Origin: Pelagibacteraceae bacterium AG-414-E02
GTDB lineage: Bacteria > Pseudomonadota > Alphaproteobacteria > Pelagibacterales > Pelagibacteraceae
Direction: 5' to 3'
Assembly: GCA_003214615.1 (NCBI GenBank)
Contig: QCLK01000002.1
Coordinates: forward strand, 140,903 to 204,902
Length of the DNA stretch: 64,000 bases
The position numbers and the translations under genes were made by a program. This document shows, one piece after another, positions 51,309-60,649 of the stretch. The notes beneath the pieces are model-generated. The model saw only the letters and a list, made by a program, of their open reading frames with translations. It was not told the DNA's origin and did no database searches. Numbering within the stretch: position 1 is the stretch's first letter; each line of letters opens with the position of its first letter.

Positions 51309-52596
51309 TGTAACAGTTATAGGCTCCCAATGGGGAGATGAAGGAAAAGGTAAAATTGTAGATTGGCTTTCAGAAAAGGCTGATGTGATAGCAAGATTTC
51401 AGGGAGGTCATAATGCGGGTCACACACTTGTTGTAAACCAAGTTACTTACAAGTTAAAATTACTGCCTTCGGGAATAGTTAGAAAAAATAAAATTTCAAT
51501 TATTGGCAATGGTGTGGTTATAGACCCGTGGGCGCTGTTAGATGAAATTAAACAATTAGAAAAATTAGGGATTAAGATTACAGAGAAAAATTTATACATA
51601 GCTGAGAACGCAACTTTAATTTTACCTATGCATAAAGAATTAGATGGAATAAGAGAAGACACAAAAAATACAGATAAAATAGGAACAACAAGGAGAGGAA
51701 TAGGTCCAGCATATGAAGATAAAGTAGGACGAAGAGCTATCCGAGTAATGGATCTTGCGAATAAAAATAATTTATCAAAGAGACTAGACATGATGCTATT
51801 TCATCATAACTCTATTAGGAAAAGCTTGGGCAAAAGCAAAATAAATAAAAAAAGATTAATTAACGACCTAGCAAAAATTTCTTCGAAAATTCTTAAATAT
51901 TCAACTCCAGTCTGGAAAAAAATAGAAGAATTTAAAAATAAAAAAAAGACAATCCTTTTTGAAGGAGCTCAGGGTTTGCTTCTAGATGTCGATCATGGAA
52001 CATATCCATTTGTAACATCTTCAAATACAGTTGCTGGATCAGCTTCTACAGGAACAGGATGTGGTCCAAACACAATTAATTATATCCTTGGCATAGTTAA
52101 AGCGTATACAACAAGAGTTGGCGAAGGCCCATTTCCTACTGAATTAAAAAATGAAATAGGAAATAAAATTGGAAGGAAAGGGAAAGAGTTTGGAACTGTT
52201 ACAAATAGAAAAAGAAGATGCGGTTGGTTTGATGCTGTATTGGTTAAACAATCTTGTATAATATCCGGTATTAGCGGTATAGCTTTAACTAAAATTGATG
52301 TTTTAGACCAATTTAAAGATTTATATATATGTGTGGGCTATAAACTTAATGGAAAAAGAGTTAATTATTTGCCAAGTGCTTTGAGCGATCAATTTAAAGT
52401 AAAACCAATATACAAAAGATTTGATGGTTGGTTAGAAAATACACAAGGTATAAAGAAATGGAAAGATCTTCCTGTAAAAGCTAAAAAGTACGTTAATTTT
52501 ATTAGGGATTATTGTGGCGTAAAAGTATCTAGTATTTCAACTAGCCCTAAAAGAGAAGATACTATACTTTTGGAAAATCCTTTTAAAAAAAATTAA
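51301..52596 (+). CDS. purA: Adenylosuccinate synthetase
   Basis: GTP-dependent first step from IMP to [21 protein letters not shown] at the N-terminus holds the catalytic Asp and P-loop, [11 protein letters not shown] the catalytic His, with [18 protein letters not shown] and [23 protein letters not shown] further on. 431 residues. The stop overlaps the converging rpoH stop by 4 bases. Confidence 0.98.
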   Translation: MSNVTVIGSQWGDEGKGKIVDWLSEKADVIARFQGGHNAGHTLVVNQVTYKLKLLPSGIVRKNKISIIGNGVVIDPWALLDEIKQLEKLGIKITEKNLYIAENATLILPMHKELDGIREDTKNTDKIGTTRRGIGPAYEDKVGRRAIRVMDLANKNNLSKRLDMMLFHHNSIRKSLGKSKINKKRLINDLAKISSKILKYSTPVWKKIEEFKNKKKTILFEGAQGLLLDVDHGTYPFVTSSNTVAGSASTGTGCGPNTINYILGIVKAYTTRVGEGPFPTELKNEIGNKIGRKGKEFGTVTNRKRRCGWFDAVLVKQSCIISGISGIALTKIDVLDQFKDLYICVGYKLNGKRVNYLPSALSDQFKVKPIYKRFDGWLENTQGIKKWKDLPVKAKKYVNFIRDYCGVKVSSISTSPKREDTILLENPFKKN

Positions 52597-53492
52597 ATTC
52601 TTGGAAGCAAATTATTTGATTTTGCTGCATTTAACATAGCTTTTTGCAATTTTTCAAAAGCCTTTGTTTCAATTTGTCTAATTCTTTCTCTGCTTACTTT
52701 GTATTTTTTACTTAAATCTTCGAGAGTTGAAGCATCATCCGATAATCTTCTTGCCGTTAATATCTCTTTTTCTCTCGGATTTAATATACTCATTGATTCG
52801 TCCATTAACTTTTTTCTTTTAGCGAGTTCTTGATCTTGTGAAAATTTTAACTCTTGATCAAGTTTACTGTCCACTAACCAATCTTGCCACTCGGTTGAAC
52901 CTTCATCACCAACTGGTTCATTAAGTGATTTTTCTTTTCCATACAGTCTTCTATTCATTGAAACTACTTCTTCTTTATCTACATCTAATCTTTTTGATAT
53001 TTCATTAACATGATCAGGAGTTAGATCACCAATTTCAGAAGCTGATAATTGATTTTTAATTTTTTTTAAATTGAAAAAAAGTTTTTTTTGAGCTGTTGTA
53101 GTTCCCATTTTTACTAGACTCCAAGATCTGAGAACATACTCTTGGATTGAAGCTTTTATCCACCACATAGCGTATGTGGCTAGTCTAAATCCTTTTTCAG
53201 GATCAAATTTTTTAACGGCTTGCATTAGACCGATATTACCTTCAGAAACTAACTCGCTTACAGGCAGTCCATAGCCTCTGTATCCCATTGCAATTTTTGC
53301 GACTAATCTTAAGTGGCTGGTAACTAATTTTTGTGCTGATTGTAAATTTCCTCTTTCCTTCCAGCTTTTTGCTAACATATACTCTTCCTCAGAGCTGAGC
53401 ATTGGAAATTTTTTTATTTGAGCAAGATAACTATTAAGACTTCCTTCTGAAGCTATAGATGGCAAATTTGTATTAATGGTTTTTGTATTCAT
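52593..53492 (-). CDS. rpoH: RpoH, heat-shock sigma factor (sigma-32)
   Basis: 299 residues. Region 2 has [28 protein letters not shown], followed by the RpoH box ([15 protein letters not shown]). Region 4 has [17 protein letters not shown]. The RpoH box separates it from the housekeeping sigma. In many alphaproteobacteria RpoH controls heat-shock promoters, and FtsH (encoded at 46192) can degrade it. It lies 47 bases after rluD on the same strand. Confidence 0.94.
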   Translation of the reverse strand: MNTKTINTNLPSIASEGSLNSYLAQIKKFPMLSSEEEYMLAKSWKERGNLQSAQKLVTSHLRLVAKIAMGYRGYGLPVSELVSEGNIGLMQAVKKFDPEKGFRLATYAMWWIKASIQEYVLRSWSLVKMGTTTAQKKLFFNLKKIKNQLSASEIGDLTPDHVNEISKRLDVDKEEVVSMNRRLYGKEKSLNEPVGDEGSTEWQDWLVDSKLDQELKFSQDQELAKRKKLMDESMSILNPREKEILTARRLSDDASTLEDLSKKYKVSRERIRQIETKAFEKLQKAMLNAAKSNNLLPRI

Positions 53493-53539
53493 AATTTTAA
53501 ATGGATATGTATTATTAAATTAAGGCAAATACAAGACGC

Positions 53540-54523
53540 CTAAATACTAATTTTTGTAAGGTTTTTGATGAGCGCGTTGAAATCTTTAGGTTTTTCGGCT
53601 TCAAAAAAAATATTTTTACCCGTTTTAGGATGAGTAAATCCTAGACTTTTTGCATGTAATGCTTGCCTATTAAAATTATTTATTTTTTTTTCAATATCTG
53701 CGTCGATATTTTTAAATTTTCTCTTCGATTTTCCATAAGATCTATCGCCCAAAATTGGATTACCTTTAAAATTCATATGAACTCTAATTTGATGAGTTCT
53801 TCCTGTTTCTAATTTACATTCTATAAGACTTATTTTAGGTAAATTTAAATTATGAAAAACTTTTAATGTTTTATAATTTGTAATAGCTATCTTTCCTTTA
53901 TCTTTTCTTACAGCCATTAGTTGTCTATTTTTTGTGCTCCTTGAAATATTCTCATTTATTTTTCCATTTCTAGGCTTTAAGACTCCCCATACCAAAGCTT
54001 CATAAGATCTTTTTATAGAATGGTTACTAAATTGTTTTGATAAATTAATATGAGCATTATCATTTTTTGCAACAACAATTATTCCGCTAGTATCTTTATC
54101 AATTCTGTGAACTATTCCTGGTCTTAATTTTCCACCAACATTTGAAAGTTTATTTTGATATTTGAATAGTAGTCCATTTACAATCGTCTTTTCGTAATTT
54201 CCTGCGCCAGGATGAACTACTGTTCCAGGAGACTTGTTAATAACTATTATATCTTCATCGTCATATAAAATATTCAAAGGCATTTTATAAGGTTTAATCG
54301 AAGTTTCTTTTGGTTCTGGAAAATTAACTTCAATTTTATCTTCTTTTCTTATTTTTTTTGACGTTTCGTAAATATTAGCATTATTTAATTTTACATGACC
54401 TTGTTTAATTAAATTTTGTATTTTGGTTCTACTTAATTCTTTTAATTGTGATTGTAAAAATTTATCAATACGCCCAGCATCAATATCTGTGTATTCGATT
54501 ATATTAAATATTTTTTTTTTCAT
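53540..54523 (-). CDS. rluD: RluD, 23S rRNA pseudouridine synthase
   Basis: 327 residues. An S4-like RNA-binding N-terminus (RIDKFLQSQLKELSRTKIQNLIKQGHV) precedes the catalytic domain with HRIDKDTSGIIVVAKND (catalytic Asp), ALVWGVL and LETGRTHQIRVHM. This fits the RluA/RluD group, and RluD is the best match given the S4 domain. rluD-rpoH is a common alphaproteobacterial pair. The start diverges from tRNA-Arg across 46 bases. Confidence 0.93.
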   Translation of the reverse strand: MKKKIFNIIEYTDIDAGRIDKFLQSQLKELSRTKIQNLIKQGHVKLNNANIYETSKKIRKEDKIEVNFPEPKETSIKPYKMPLNILYDDEDIIVINKSPGTVVHPGAGNYEKTIVNGLLFKYQNKLSNVGGKLRPGIVHRIDKDTSGIIVVAKNDNAHINLSKQFSNHSIKRSYEALVWGVLKPRNGKINENISRSTKNRQLMAVRKDKGKIAITNYKTLKVFHNLNLPKISLIECKLETGRTHQIRVHMNFKGNPILGDRSYGKSKRKFKNIDADIEKKINNFNRQALHAKSLGFTHPKTGKNIFFEAEKPKDFNALIKNLTKISI

Positions 54524-54569
54524 TAATTACTCTATATACTGTATAAAATTTTTGATAAAGTAAAGTTGT

Positions 54570-54645
54570 CGGCCGATAGCTCAACGGATAGAGCGCCCGG
54601 CTTCGGACCGGGAGGTTGCGGGTTCAAATCCTGCTCGGCCGGCCA
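54570..54645 (+). tRNA. tRNA-Arg (UCG)
   Basis: A 76-base gene with encoded CCA and a full cloverleaf. The acceptor stem CGGCCGA pairs with TCGGCCG, and the anticodon stem CCCGG/CCGGG encloses CTTCGGA, giving anticodon TCG. The D-loop A and C35 expected of arginine tRNAs are present. The next gene's ATG is only 13 bases past the CCA. Confidence 0.96.
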
Positions 54646-54658
54646 TTTGAGAGAAAGT

Positions 54659-56197
54659 ATGATTGTACAAAATCAAGCAACGGAATATAGTAAAAATCGT
54701 AAAGTAATGTTTATAGAACCACCTTTCTATAGGCTTTATCATGATCAATATTGCTTAGTTAAATACCCTTTGGCCCTAGGGTATCTTTCGGGATCTGTTA
54801 TAAAAAATACAAATTGGTCTGTCCAAACATACAATGCTGATTTTAACGCAAAAAAGAAAATTTTTGTTCCAGAAAATGATTATATTTCTGAAAAAGGTTT
54901 CAAAAGATATTTATCCTCGATAAAGGATTCTTCCTTACCTATTTGGCAAGAAATAAAAAATTCTATAGAAGAATATAATCCAAGTGTTATAGGAATTTCT
55001 GCCAAAACCCAGAATTTTATATCTGCAACTATTATTTCAAAAATAGCAAAAGAAATTAACCCAAAAATTAAAATTATAGTTGGAGGAGTGCATCCAACAA
55101 TGAATGGGCCAAAGGTGCTCGATTGTAAAGATATTGATTTTTTATCAATAGCTGAGGGAGAAAATACAATAGTAGAACTATTACTTGCTCTTGAAAAAAA
55201 TACAGATTTAAATTTAGTTAACGGAATAGTGTTTAGAAATAATGGTAAAATTATAAGCACTAAACCAAGATCATATGTAGAAGATTTAAATTCATTAGAT
55301 TTTCCTCTTACAAATGCTCCAAAAGTTCTAAAAGATTTTGATAAATATCCTAAAGAAGCTTTTGGTTATGTCTTTGCTTCTAGAGGATGCCCATATGCAT
55401 GTACCTTTTGCGAGTCAAAGTCTATGTGGACCCGGAAAGTTAGATATAGATCTCCTGAAAATATAGTTGCCGAGTTAAAACAAATGTATGAGTTTGGAAT
55501 TAAAAAAGTAAATTTTGATGATGACACTTTTGGTATAAGTAAAAAAAATATAAAAGCTATGAACGATCTAATGCATGATGAACTTCCGAACATGACCTAT
55601 ACATGTGAAACAGTTGTTCAACTAGCTAAAGACGAGGATGTTGTAAAAAATATGAGAAAAGGAGGATGTACAGCAACATTTGTGGGAATAGAATCTGGAA
55701 ATAACGAAATATTAAAAAAAATAAAAAAAACCCAAACCACCGATGAATGTGTACAGGCAATGGAGAACTTAAGAAAACATGGAATAGAATCTCATGCATT
55801 TATAATGGTTGGTTTTCCAGATGAGACGGAAGAAACTTTTAAGCAAACCATGGACTTTATCCCAAAACTTAAACCAGACGGTGTAATTTTTAGTATTTTT
55901 ACTCCTTATCCAGGCTCTGATATTTATAATGAATGCAAAGATAAAGGAATCATCAAAGGTGATTTTGATTTAGCATTGTATAATCATCAAAGCCCCCTTA
56001 ACTGTTTTACAAAAAATATAAAAAAAGAACGTTTCTATGAATTAAGAAGAGAAGCTTTTGAATTTGTTGATAAATATAATAGTAGGGCGAAATTTAGAAG
56101 AGGAATAGCATCATTGCGCAATCGTGGAATAAAAGCTACTTGGAAAAGAGTATACAGCCATTTTTATAGTAAATTTATAAGTTATACTAATACTTAG
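54659..56197 (+). CDS. B12-binding-type radical SAM enzyme, unknown substrate
   Basis: 512 residues from the ATG at 54659; the frame runs back through tRNA-Arg, so earlier starts are rejected. Residues about 12-180 resemble a cobalamin-binding domain (MFIEPPFYRL, YPLALGYLSG, IIVGGVHPTMNGP, IAEGENTIVELL). The radical SAM cluster is C244-x3-C248-x2-C251 in SRGCPYACTFCESK, followed by NFDDDTFGISKKN, FVGIESGNNEILKKIKK and FIMVGFPDETEETF. Such B-class enzymes methylate unactivated carbon or rearrange lipids, cofactors and antibiotics. It ends 10 bases before the converging GT17-like gene. No local biosynthetic pathway reveals the substrate. Confidence 0.85.
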   Translation: MIVQNQATEYSKNRKVMFIEPPFYRLYHDQYCLVKYPLALGYLSGSVIKNTNWSVQTYNADFNAKKKIFVPENDYISEKGFKRYLSSIKDSSLPIWQEIKNSIEEYNPSVIGISAKTQNFISATIISKIAKEINPKIKIIVGGVHPTMNGPKVLDCKDIDFLSIAEGENTIVELLLALEKNTDLNLVNGIVFRNNGKIISTKPRSYVEDLNSLDFPLTNAPKVLKDFDKYPKEAFGYVFASRGCPYACTFCESKSMWTRKVRYRSPENIVAELKQMYEFGIKKVNFDDDTFGISKKNIKAMNDLMHDELPNMTYTCETVVQLAKDEDVVKNMRKGGCTATFVGIESGNNEILKKIKKTQTTDECVQAMENLRKHGIESHAFIMVGFPDETEETFKQTMDFIPKLKPDGVIFSIFTPYPGSDIYNECKDKGIIKGDFDLALYNHQSPLNCFTKNIKKERFYELRREAFEFVDKYNSRAKFRRGIASLRNRGIKATWKRVYSHFYSKFISYTNT

Positions 56198-56207
56198 TAA
56201 TTAAATT

Positions 56208-57026
56208 TTAAGAAATAATCCAATCTTCAAATTTATTTATATTTTCTAATATATATTTAGGAAAACCATCATCAATTTTAATTTTTTTGTATTCAATATC
56301 TCTATTAAATAAATCTTGTCCATTTTTGATTTTTGTTTCTATTTGTTTTTCATCTATAAAGTCATCTTTATTGAACTCTTGGTGAGAATAGGCCTTAATT
56401 TTTTTTACAATATCTTTAGGTTGTTTTAAAAAACTAAAATGCCACCCCCCATTAAATATAAGCTGAGGTTCTTTAGGTTTGTAAAATTTCCAAAAGGGTC
56501 TTTTTTTCGTTTTAATATCCCTTAACCACTGGGGGGATTTAAGATGTTTTTTCTGGCAAATTTTTGTACCCATCCAATATTTGTCTGTAATATTTAGTAG
56601 ATTTAACTTTGATTGAAAATTTTTTTGCATAAAACATGCATATTTATTTTGAACTTTGAATTCAGATAATTTATTTGGGTCTGGAATTTCATCGATGTCA
56701 GAAATCATTATTAAATCATTTTCATCACAATTTTTTAATCCCCTAGCTAAAGCATCCCTTTGATATTGATCTCGCCAGTGGTTTGCATCCCAATTCTTTT
56801 TTTTTGATTTTACATTTATTGGAAGATCGTCAATTATTAAGTAATTAATTTTATCTTTAAATTTAGAAAAATTTTTTAAATCAAAATTTAATTTTTTTTC
56901 TTTTCCTGAATGGTCTCTAGTAGCTTCTGCTATTATAAATTTATCTACATGCTCATGGAGAATATTTAAGCGTAAATCTAAGACAAGATCTTCATCAAAA
57001 TACATGCAGCAGTCATATAATTTCAT
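56208..57026 (-). CDS. GT17-like glycosyltransferase
   Basis: 272 residues resembling glycosyltransferase family 17, the beta-1,4-mannosyl-glycoprotein GlcNAc-transferase group. Visible blocks: YDCCMYFDEDLVLDLRLNIL, FIIAEATRDHSGKEK, WRDQYQRDAL, LIMISDIDEIPDPNKL with a DxD-type metal site, and GGWHFSFLKQPKDIVKKIKAYSHQEF. Bacterial members occur in surface glycan loci; the acceptor here is unknown. It is the last gene of a minus-strand run tsaC-ABC ATPase-permease-GT, starting 6 bases after the permease. Confidence 0.8.
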   Translation of the reverse strand: MKLYDCCMYFDEDLVLDLRLNILHEHVDKFIIAEATRDHSGKEKKLNFDLKNFSKFKDKINYLIIDDLPINVKSKKKNWDANHWRDQYQRDALARGLKNCDENDLIMISDIDEIPDPNKLSEFKVQNKYACFMQKNFQSKLNLLNITDKYWMGTKICQKKHLKSPQWLRDIKTKKRPFWKFYKPKEPQLIFNGGWHFSFLKQPKDIVKKIKAYSHQEFNKDDFIDEKQIETKIKNGQDLFNRDIEYKKIKIDDGFPKYILENINKFEDWIIS

Positions 57027-57032
57027 TAAAAA

Positions 57033-57824
57033 TCACTCTCCCATATTAACCAACGTACCTTTTTTTCGCGCTCCATAAAAAGCCAAATAAAAAATAATAA
57101 TTGCTGATATAAAATAAATTAAATTTAACATTAAAGCGGTCATTATATTGCTATAATTTACTACATTATTTACTAAAATAGATCTTGCTTCTTCAAAAAT
57201 ATAGACCAATGGTAAACCTTTAGCCAATATTTGTAGCCATTCTGGCAAAATTGATAGTGGATAATAAACACATCCTAAAGGAGCTAAAAGAAAAAGTGAC
57301 GACCAAGCTGTATTTTCAAACGCTGGACCATATCTCAAAAGTCCAGAAGTAACTAGTAAACCTAAAGTAGTTCCAAAAAGATATAAACTTATAAAAAGCA
57401 AAAACAAAGGTGGCCCCATTTTTAATAAAGAAACTCCAAATAAAGGATTCATTAAAATTATTGCAGGAATTATTCCAATTAACGTTCTTAATAGTGCCGT
57501 AGATGTCAGTGCTGTTATTATTTCACTAATTTTTAAGGGAGCTACAAATAGATTGGTAAAATTTCTACTCCAAATTTCTTCTAAAAACAACATATTGAAG
57601 CTTATGCTTGATCTGAACAGAAAATCATAAAGAATTGCACAACTTAAAATAACACCTATTGTATTGTTATAATAGTCACTATACATGGTGAAAAATTGAG
57701 AAATAAATCCCCATAGAATAATTTGAATTGTTGGCCAATAAATTAGATCTAGTATTCTTGGAAAAGAACCTTTGATTAAATAAAGGTGTCGTAGGGACAG
57801 CGCAAACATTCTGTTAAATTTCAT
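57033..57824 (-). CDS. ABC-2 type transporter permease
   Basis: 263 residues with about six hydrophobic helices in the ABC-2 layout (FNRMFALSLRHLYLIKGSFPRILDLIYWPTIQIILWGF at the N-terminus, then LEEIWSRNFTNLFVAPL and PLGCVYYPLSILPEWLQILAKGLPLVYIFEEARS). The architecture is that of exporters for polysaccharides, lipids or drugs. It pairs with the ATPase encoded 1 base upstream. The substrate is unknown; the adjoining glycosyltransferase hints at a glycan or glycolipid (inference). Confidence 0.87.
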   Translation of the reverse strand: MKFNRMFALSLRHLYLIKGSFPRILDLIYWPTIQIILWGFISQFFTMYSDYYNNTIGVILSCAILYDFLFRSSISFNMLFLEEIWSRNFTNLFVAPLKISEIITALTSTALLRTLIGIIPAIILMNPLFGVSLLKMGPPLFLLFISLYLFGTTLGLLVTSGLLRYGPAFENTAWSSLFLLAPLGCVYYPLSILPEWLQILAKGLPLVYIFEEARSILVNNVVNYSNIMTALMLNLIYFISAIIIFYLAFYGARKKGTLVNMGE

Positions 57825-57825
57825 A

Positions 57826-58548
57826 TTACTCTCTAACTATTTTTAAAAAAGTTTCTTCTAAGTTTTTTCTACCATGTTTATTTATTAAACTTTCACATGT
57901 GCCTTGATCTATTATTTTACCATTCTTCATCATCATCACTTCATTACAAAGTCTTTCCACCTCATTCATATTATGTGAGGCCAATAAAATAGTTGTACCT
58001 TTTTTTGATGCAAAACTTTCTATATACGTTCTAATGTAATCACCTACGTCTGGATCAAGGCTTGCTGTTGGTTCATCCAAAAGAAGTATTTCAGGATCAT
58101 TAATTAATGCTTTGGCCAGAGAAACTCTATTTTTTTGTCCAGAGGAAAGTTCACCAGTCTTTCTTTTTTTAAAATCATATAAATTTAGCTCGTTCATTAA
58201 ATCTGAAATTTTTTCTTTTAAATTGCTTACACTGTACATTCTCCCGTAAACTTTTAAGTTTTCTTCAACTGTAAGTTTTTTTGGTAGCTCTACATAAGGA
58301 GAAATAAAATTTACTTTTTCAAGTATTTTTGTTCTAATACTTTCGTTTTCAATATTTTGACCGTTAACATAAACACTACCAGACGTAGGTTTAATTAATC
58401 CCAAAATCATGCCTATCGTTGTAGTCTTGCCACAACCATTTGGTCCCAAAAGGCCAACTATAGAACCTTTGTTAATTTTAAAGTTTATATTTTTTACTGC
58501 TAAAATATTATTATATTGTTTATTTAAATTTTTTATTTCAATCGTCAT
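57826..58548 (-). CDS. ABC transporter ATP-binding protein
   Basis: 240 residues: Walker A GPNGCGKT (residues 35-42), signature LSSGQKNR, Walker B LLLDEPTASLD and the H-loop in LLASHNMNEVERL. Of the exporter type that pairs with ABC-2 permeases (CcmA/NodI-like group). Its ATG overlaps the tsaC stop by 4 bases (ATGA), so transcription and translation are linked to tsaC. Confidence 0.94.
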   Translation of the reverse strand: MTIEIKNLNKQYNNILAVKNINFKINKGSIVGLLGPNGCGKTTTIGMILGLIKPTSGSVYVNGQNIENESIRTKILEKVNFISPYVELPKKLTVEENLKVYGRMYSVSNLKEKISDLMNELNLYDFKKRKTGELSSGQKNRVSLAKALINDPEILLLDEPTASLDPDVGDYIRTYIESFASKKGTTILLASHNMNEVERLCNEVMMMKNGKIIDQGTCESLINKHGRKNLEETFLKIVRE

Positions 58549-59504
58549 TTATTAGAAGCTTTTTTTAATCTATCATTAATGGCTATTCCTATTCCAACAT
58601 TTGGTATTTTATTTACCACTATTGATTTAAAACCACTATTTTTAATTTTTCTTAATGTTGTATATAGATTATTTGCAGCTTCGTGCAAGTTACCTTTTTT
58701 ACTCAGGTTAAAATATTTTTTTCCTTTTTTAAATTTTTTTCCAAAACCAACTAATGCTTCATTTTTCTTTGAAATTCTTTTTTGGCTCATTTTAACAGGT
58801 ATTCCTGGTGAATAGTGAACTTTAAGTTGGCCTGGACTTTTAATTTGCTTGATATTTTTATAAATTTTTACCTTTTTTTTTAAAATTTTGCTTATTCTTT
58901 TTGGTGAAATGCTACCTGGTCTTAATATTTTAGGTCTTTCAGTTAAGTCTATAATAGTGGATTCAAGACCAACTTTACTTTTTCCTCCATCCAAAACTAT
59001 TTTGATTTTATTTTTAAATTCCTCAACCACATCATACGGAGAGGTTGAACTAAGTTTTGAAGCCATATTTGCGCTTGGAGCAGCAAGGGGAACTTTAACT
59101 AGGCTAAGCAATTTTCTGGCAACTTTATGTTTCGGAAATCTTATTGCTACTGTTTTCTTTTTTGAAGTTGCAATATCAGAAATTTTAGAATTATTTTTTT
59201 TTTTAAGTACAAATGTAATCGGTCCAGGACAAAAAACATTATAAAGTTTTAAAAAACTATTGTTAAAAATTACATCTTCTTTAGCATTTTTTAAATTTTT
59301 AAAATGCACTATCAATGGATTATATAAAGGTCTTTTTTTTAAGCTGAAAATTTTTTTAACTGATTTGTTAGAATATGCATTACCTGCTAAACCGTAAACC
59401 GTTTCTGTTGGCAATCCAATTACATTATTATTTTCAATGTTTTTTTTTGCTTTTTTCAAATTTGCTTTATTTGGTTTATATATATTTAAATAGATATTTT
59501 TCAT
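58545..59504 (-). CDS. tsaC: Threonylcarbamoyl-AMP synthase (Sua5/YrdC)
   Basis: Makes threonylcarbamoyl-AMP for the t6A37 modification of ANN-reading tRNAs. The YrdC domain (IGLPTETVYGLAGNAYS, KRPLYNPLIVHF, CPGPITFVL, VAIRFPKH, APSANMASKLSSTSP, VGLESTIIDLT) is followed by a C-terminal Sua5 domain from about residue 230 (HYSPGIPVKMS). With 319 residues it is the long Sua5 type. It is divergent from xseB across 25 bases. Confidence 0.93.
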   Translation of the reverse strand: MKNIYLNIYKPNKANLKKAKKNIENNNVIGLPTETVYGLAGNAYSNKSVKKIFSLKKRPLYNPLIVHFKNLKNAKEDVIFNNSFLKLYNVFCPGPITFVLKKKNNSKISDIATSKKKTVAIRFPKHKVARKLLSLVKVPLAAPSANMASKLSSTSPYDVVEEFKNKIKIVLDGGKSKVGLESTIIDLTERPKILRPGSISPKRISKILKKKVKIYKNIKQIKSPGQLKVHYSPGIPVKMSQKRISKKNEALVGFGKKFKKGKKYFNLSKKGNLHEAANNLYTTLRKIKNSGFKSIVVNKIPNVGIGIAINDRLKKASNK

Positions 59505-59529
59505 AAATTAATTAGTATACGGATATATT

Positions 59530-59745
59530 ATGAAATCAAAAAATATTCCAGCAGATATAAAGTCAAAATCAATAAAAGAAGCGCAAAATGAAATTAAAGA
59601 AATTATAACAAATCTAGAAAACAAAGAAACTAACCTAGAAGAATCGATCGGTAAGTATAATAGAATGATGCAACTAAATATTCATATCCAGGAGGAATTT
59701 AAAAAAAGAGCTAAAGAAATCAAAGATACTAATTTAAAAAAATAG
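59530..59745 (+). CDS. xseB: Exonuclease VII small subunit
   Basis: 71 residues: SIKEAQNEIKEIITNLENKETNLEESIGKYNRMMQLN is the helical XseB signature, followed by a charged tail. It partners XseA (not in this window) in single-strand DNA degradation. It leads the xseB-ispA-dxs order typical of proteobacteria. Confidence 0.9.
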   Translation: MKSKNIPADIKSKSIKEAQNEIKEIITNLENKETNLEESIGKYNRMMQLNIHIQEEFKKRAKEIKDTNLKK

Positions 59746-59767
59746 CCAATTCTTAAAACAAAATTTA

Positions 59768-60649
59768 ATGAAAAGATTTTCTAAAAAACTAAGTATAATT
59801 GCAAAAGATACTAATAATTATTTAAAAAAAATATTATCAAAAAAAAATAATTCATATTTAGTTAGACCAATGAAATACGGTATTTTTTCTGGGGGTAAAA
59901 GATTCAGATCAGCGATAATAGTTAATACAGGAAAAATTTTTGGCATTGATTATAAAAAACTAATTGCTGTTGGTTCTGCTGTCGAATGTATTCACACATA
60001 TTCTTTAATACACGATGATTTGCCAGCAATGGATAACGATGACATGAGAAGAGGCAAAAGTTCAATGCATAAAAAGTTTAATGAATTTACCGCAATACTA
60101 GCAGGAAACGCTTTGCTTACTCTAGCATTTGAAATTTTATCCAGTAAGAATTTAAAACTTTCAGAAAAAGTAAAAAATGAATTAATAACAACTTTAGCAA
60201 TTTATTCAGGTTTTTCCGGACTTGCGGGCGGTCAATATTTTGATTTATCTTACGAGAATAAAAAAGTTTCTAAAAAAAAAATTATTGATATGCAACAAAA
60301 AAAAACTGGAAAATTATTTTCTTTTTGTTGTGAATGCGCAGCAATTATTAAGGGCCAAAACTTTAATGAAAGAAAAATACTAAAAAAATTAGGTTCAGAT
60401 ATAGGTCTACTGTTTCAAATAACAGATGATTTAATTGATTTTAAAGGAGATAGTAAAATCGTTGGCAAACCAACTAAAAGTGATAAGAAAAAAGGCAAAC
60501 AAACACTAGTTAACCTATTTGGTTATAAAGAAACTTTAAAGTTTGCGCACAATCTTAAAAAAAAAATAAACAAAAAAATTAAAAAATATGGTATTAAATC
60601 TAACGATTTAAAACAATCAGTTGAATTTATATTAGATAGAAGATTTTAA
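59768..60649 (+). CDS. ispA: Farnesyl/geranyl diphosphate synthase
   Basis: 293 residues, chain-elongating isoprenyl diphosphate synthase. The first aspartate-rich motif is in LIHDDLPAMDNDDMRRGKSSMHKKF and the second in LLFQITDDLIDFKGD. GGKRFRSAI gives the N-terminal Lys-Arg site. Product chain length (C15 or C20) cannot be read by eye. It ends next to dxs with no gap, so precursor synthesis and elongation share a transcript. Confidence 0.95.
   Translation: MKRFSKKLSIIAKDTNNYLKKILSKKNNSYLVRPMKYGIFSGGKRFRSAIIVNTGKIFGIDYKKLIAVGSAVECIHTYSLIHDDLPAMDNDDMRRGKSSMHKKFNEFTAILAGNALLTLAFEILSSKNLKLSEKVKNELITTLAIYSGFSGLAGGQYFDLSYENKKVSKKKIIDMQQKKTGKLFSFCCECAAIIKGQNFNERKILKKLGSDIGLLFQITDDLIDFKGDSKIVGKPTKSDKKKGKQTLVNLFGYKETLKFAHNLKKKINKKIKKYGIKSNDLKQSVEFILDRRF

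Noticed and set aside
54566..54658. A start upstream of the radical SAM gene, adding 31 residues
   Set aside because: It runs through tRNA-Arg; the extra residues are the translated tRNA. The ATG at 54659 begins the recognisable domain.
54570..58548. Prophage or integrative element at tRNA-Arg
   Set aside because: No integrase, transposase or duplicated tRNA end was seen; only the position beside the tRNA is suggestive.
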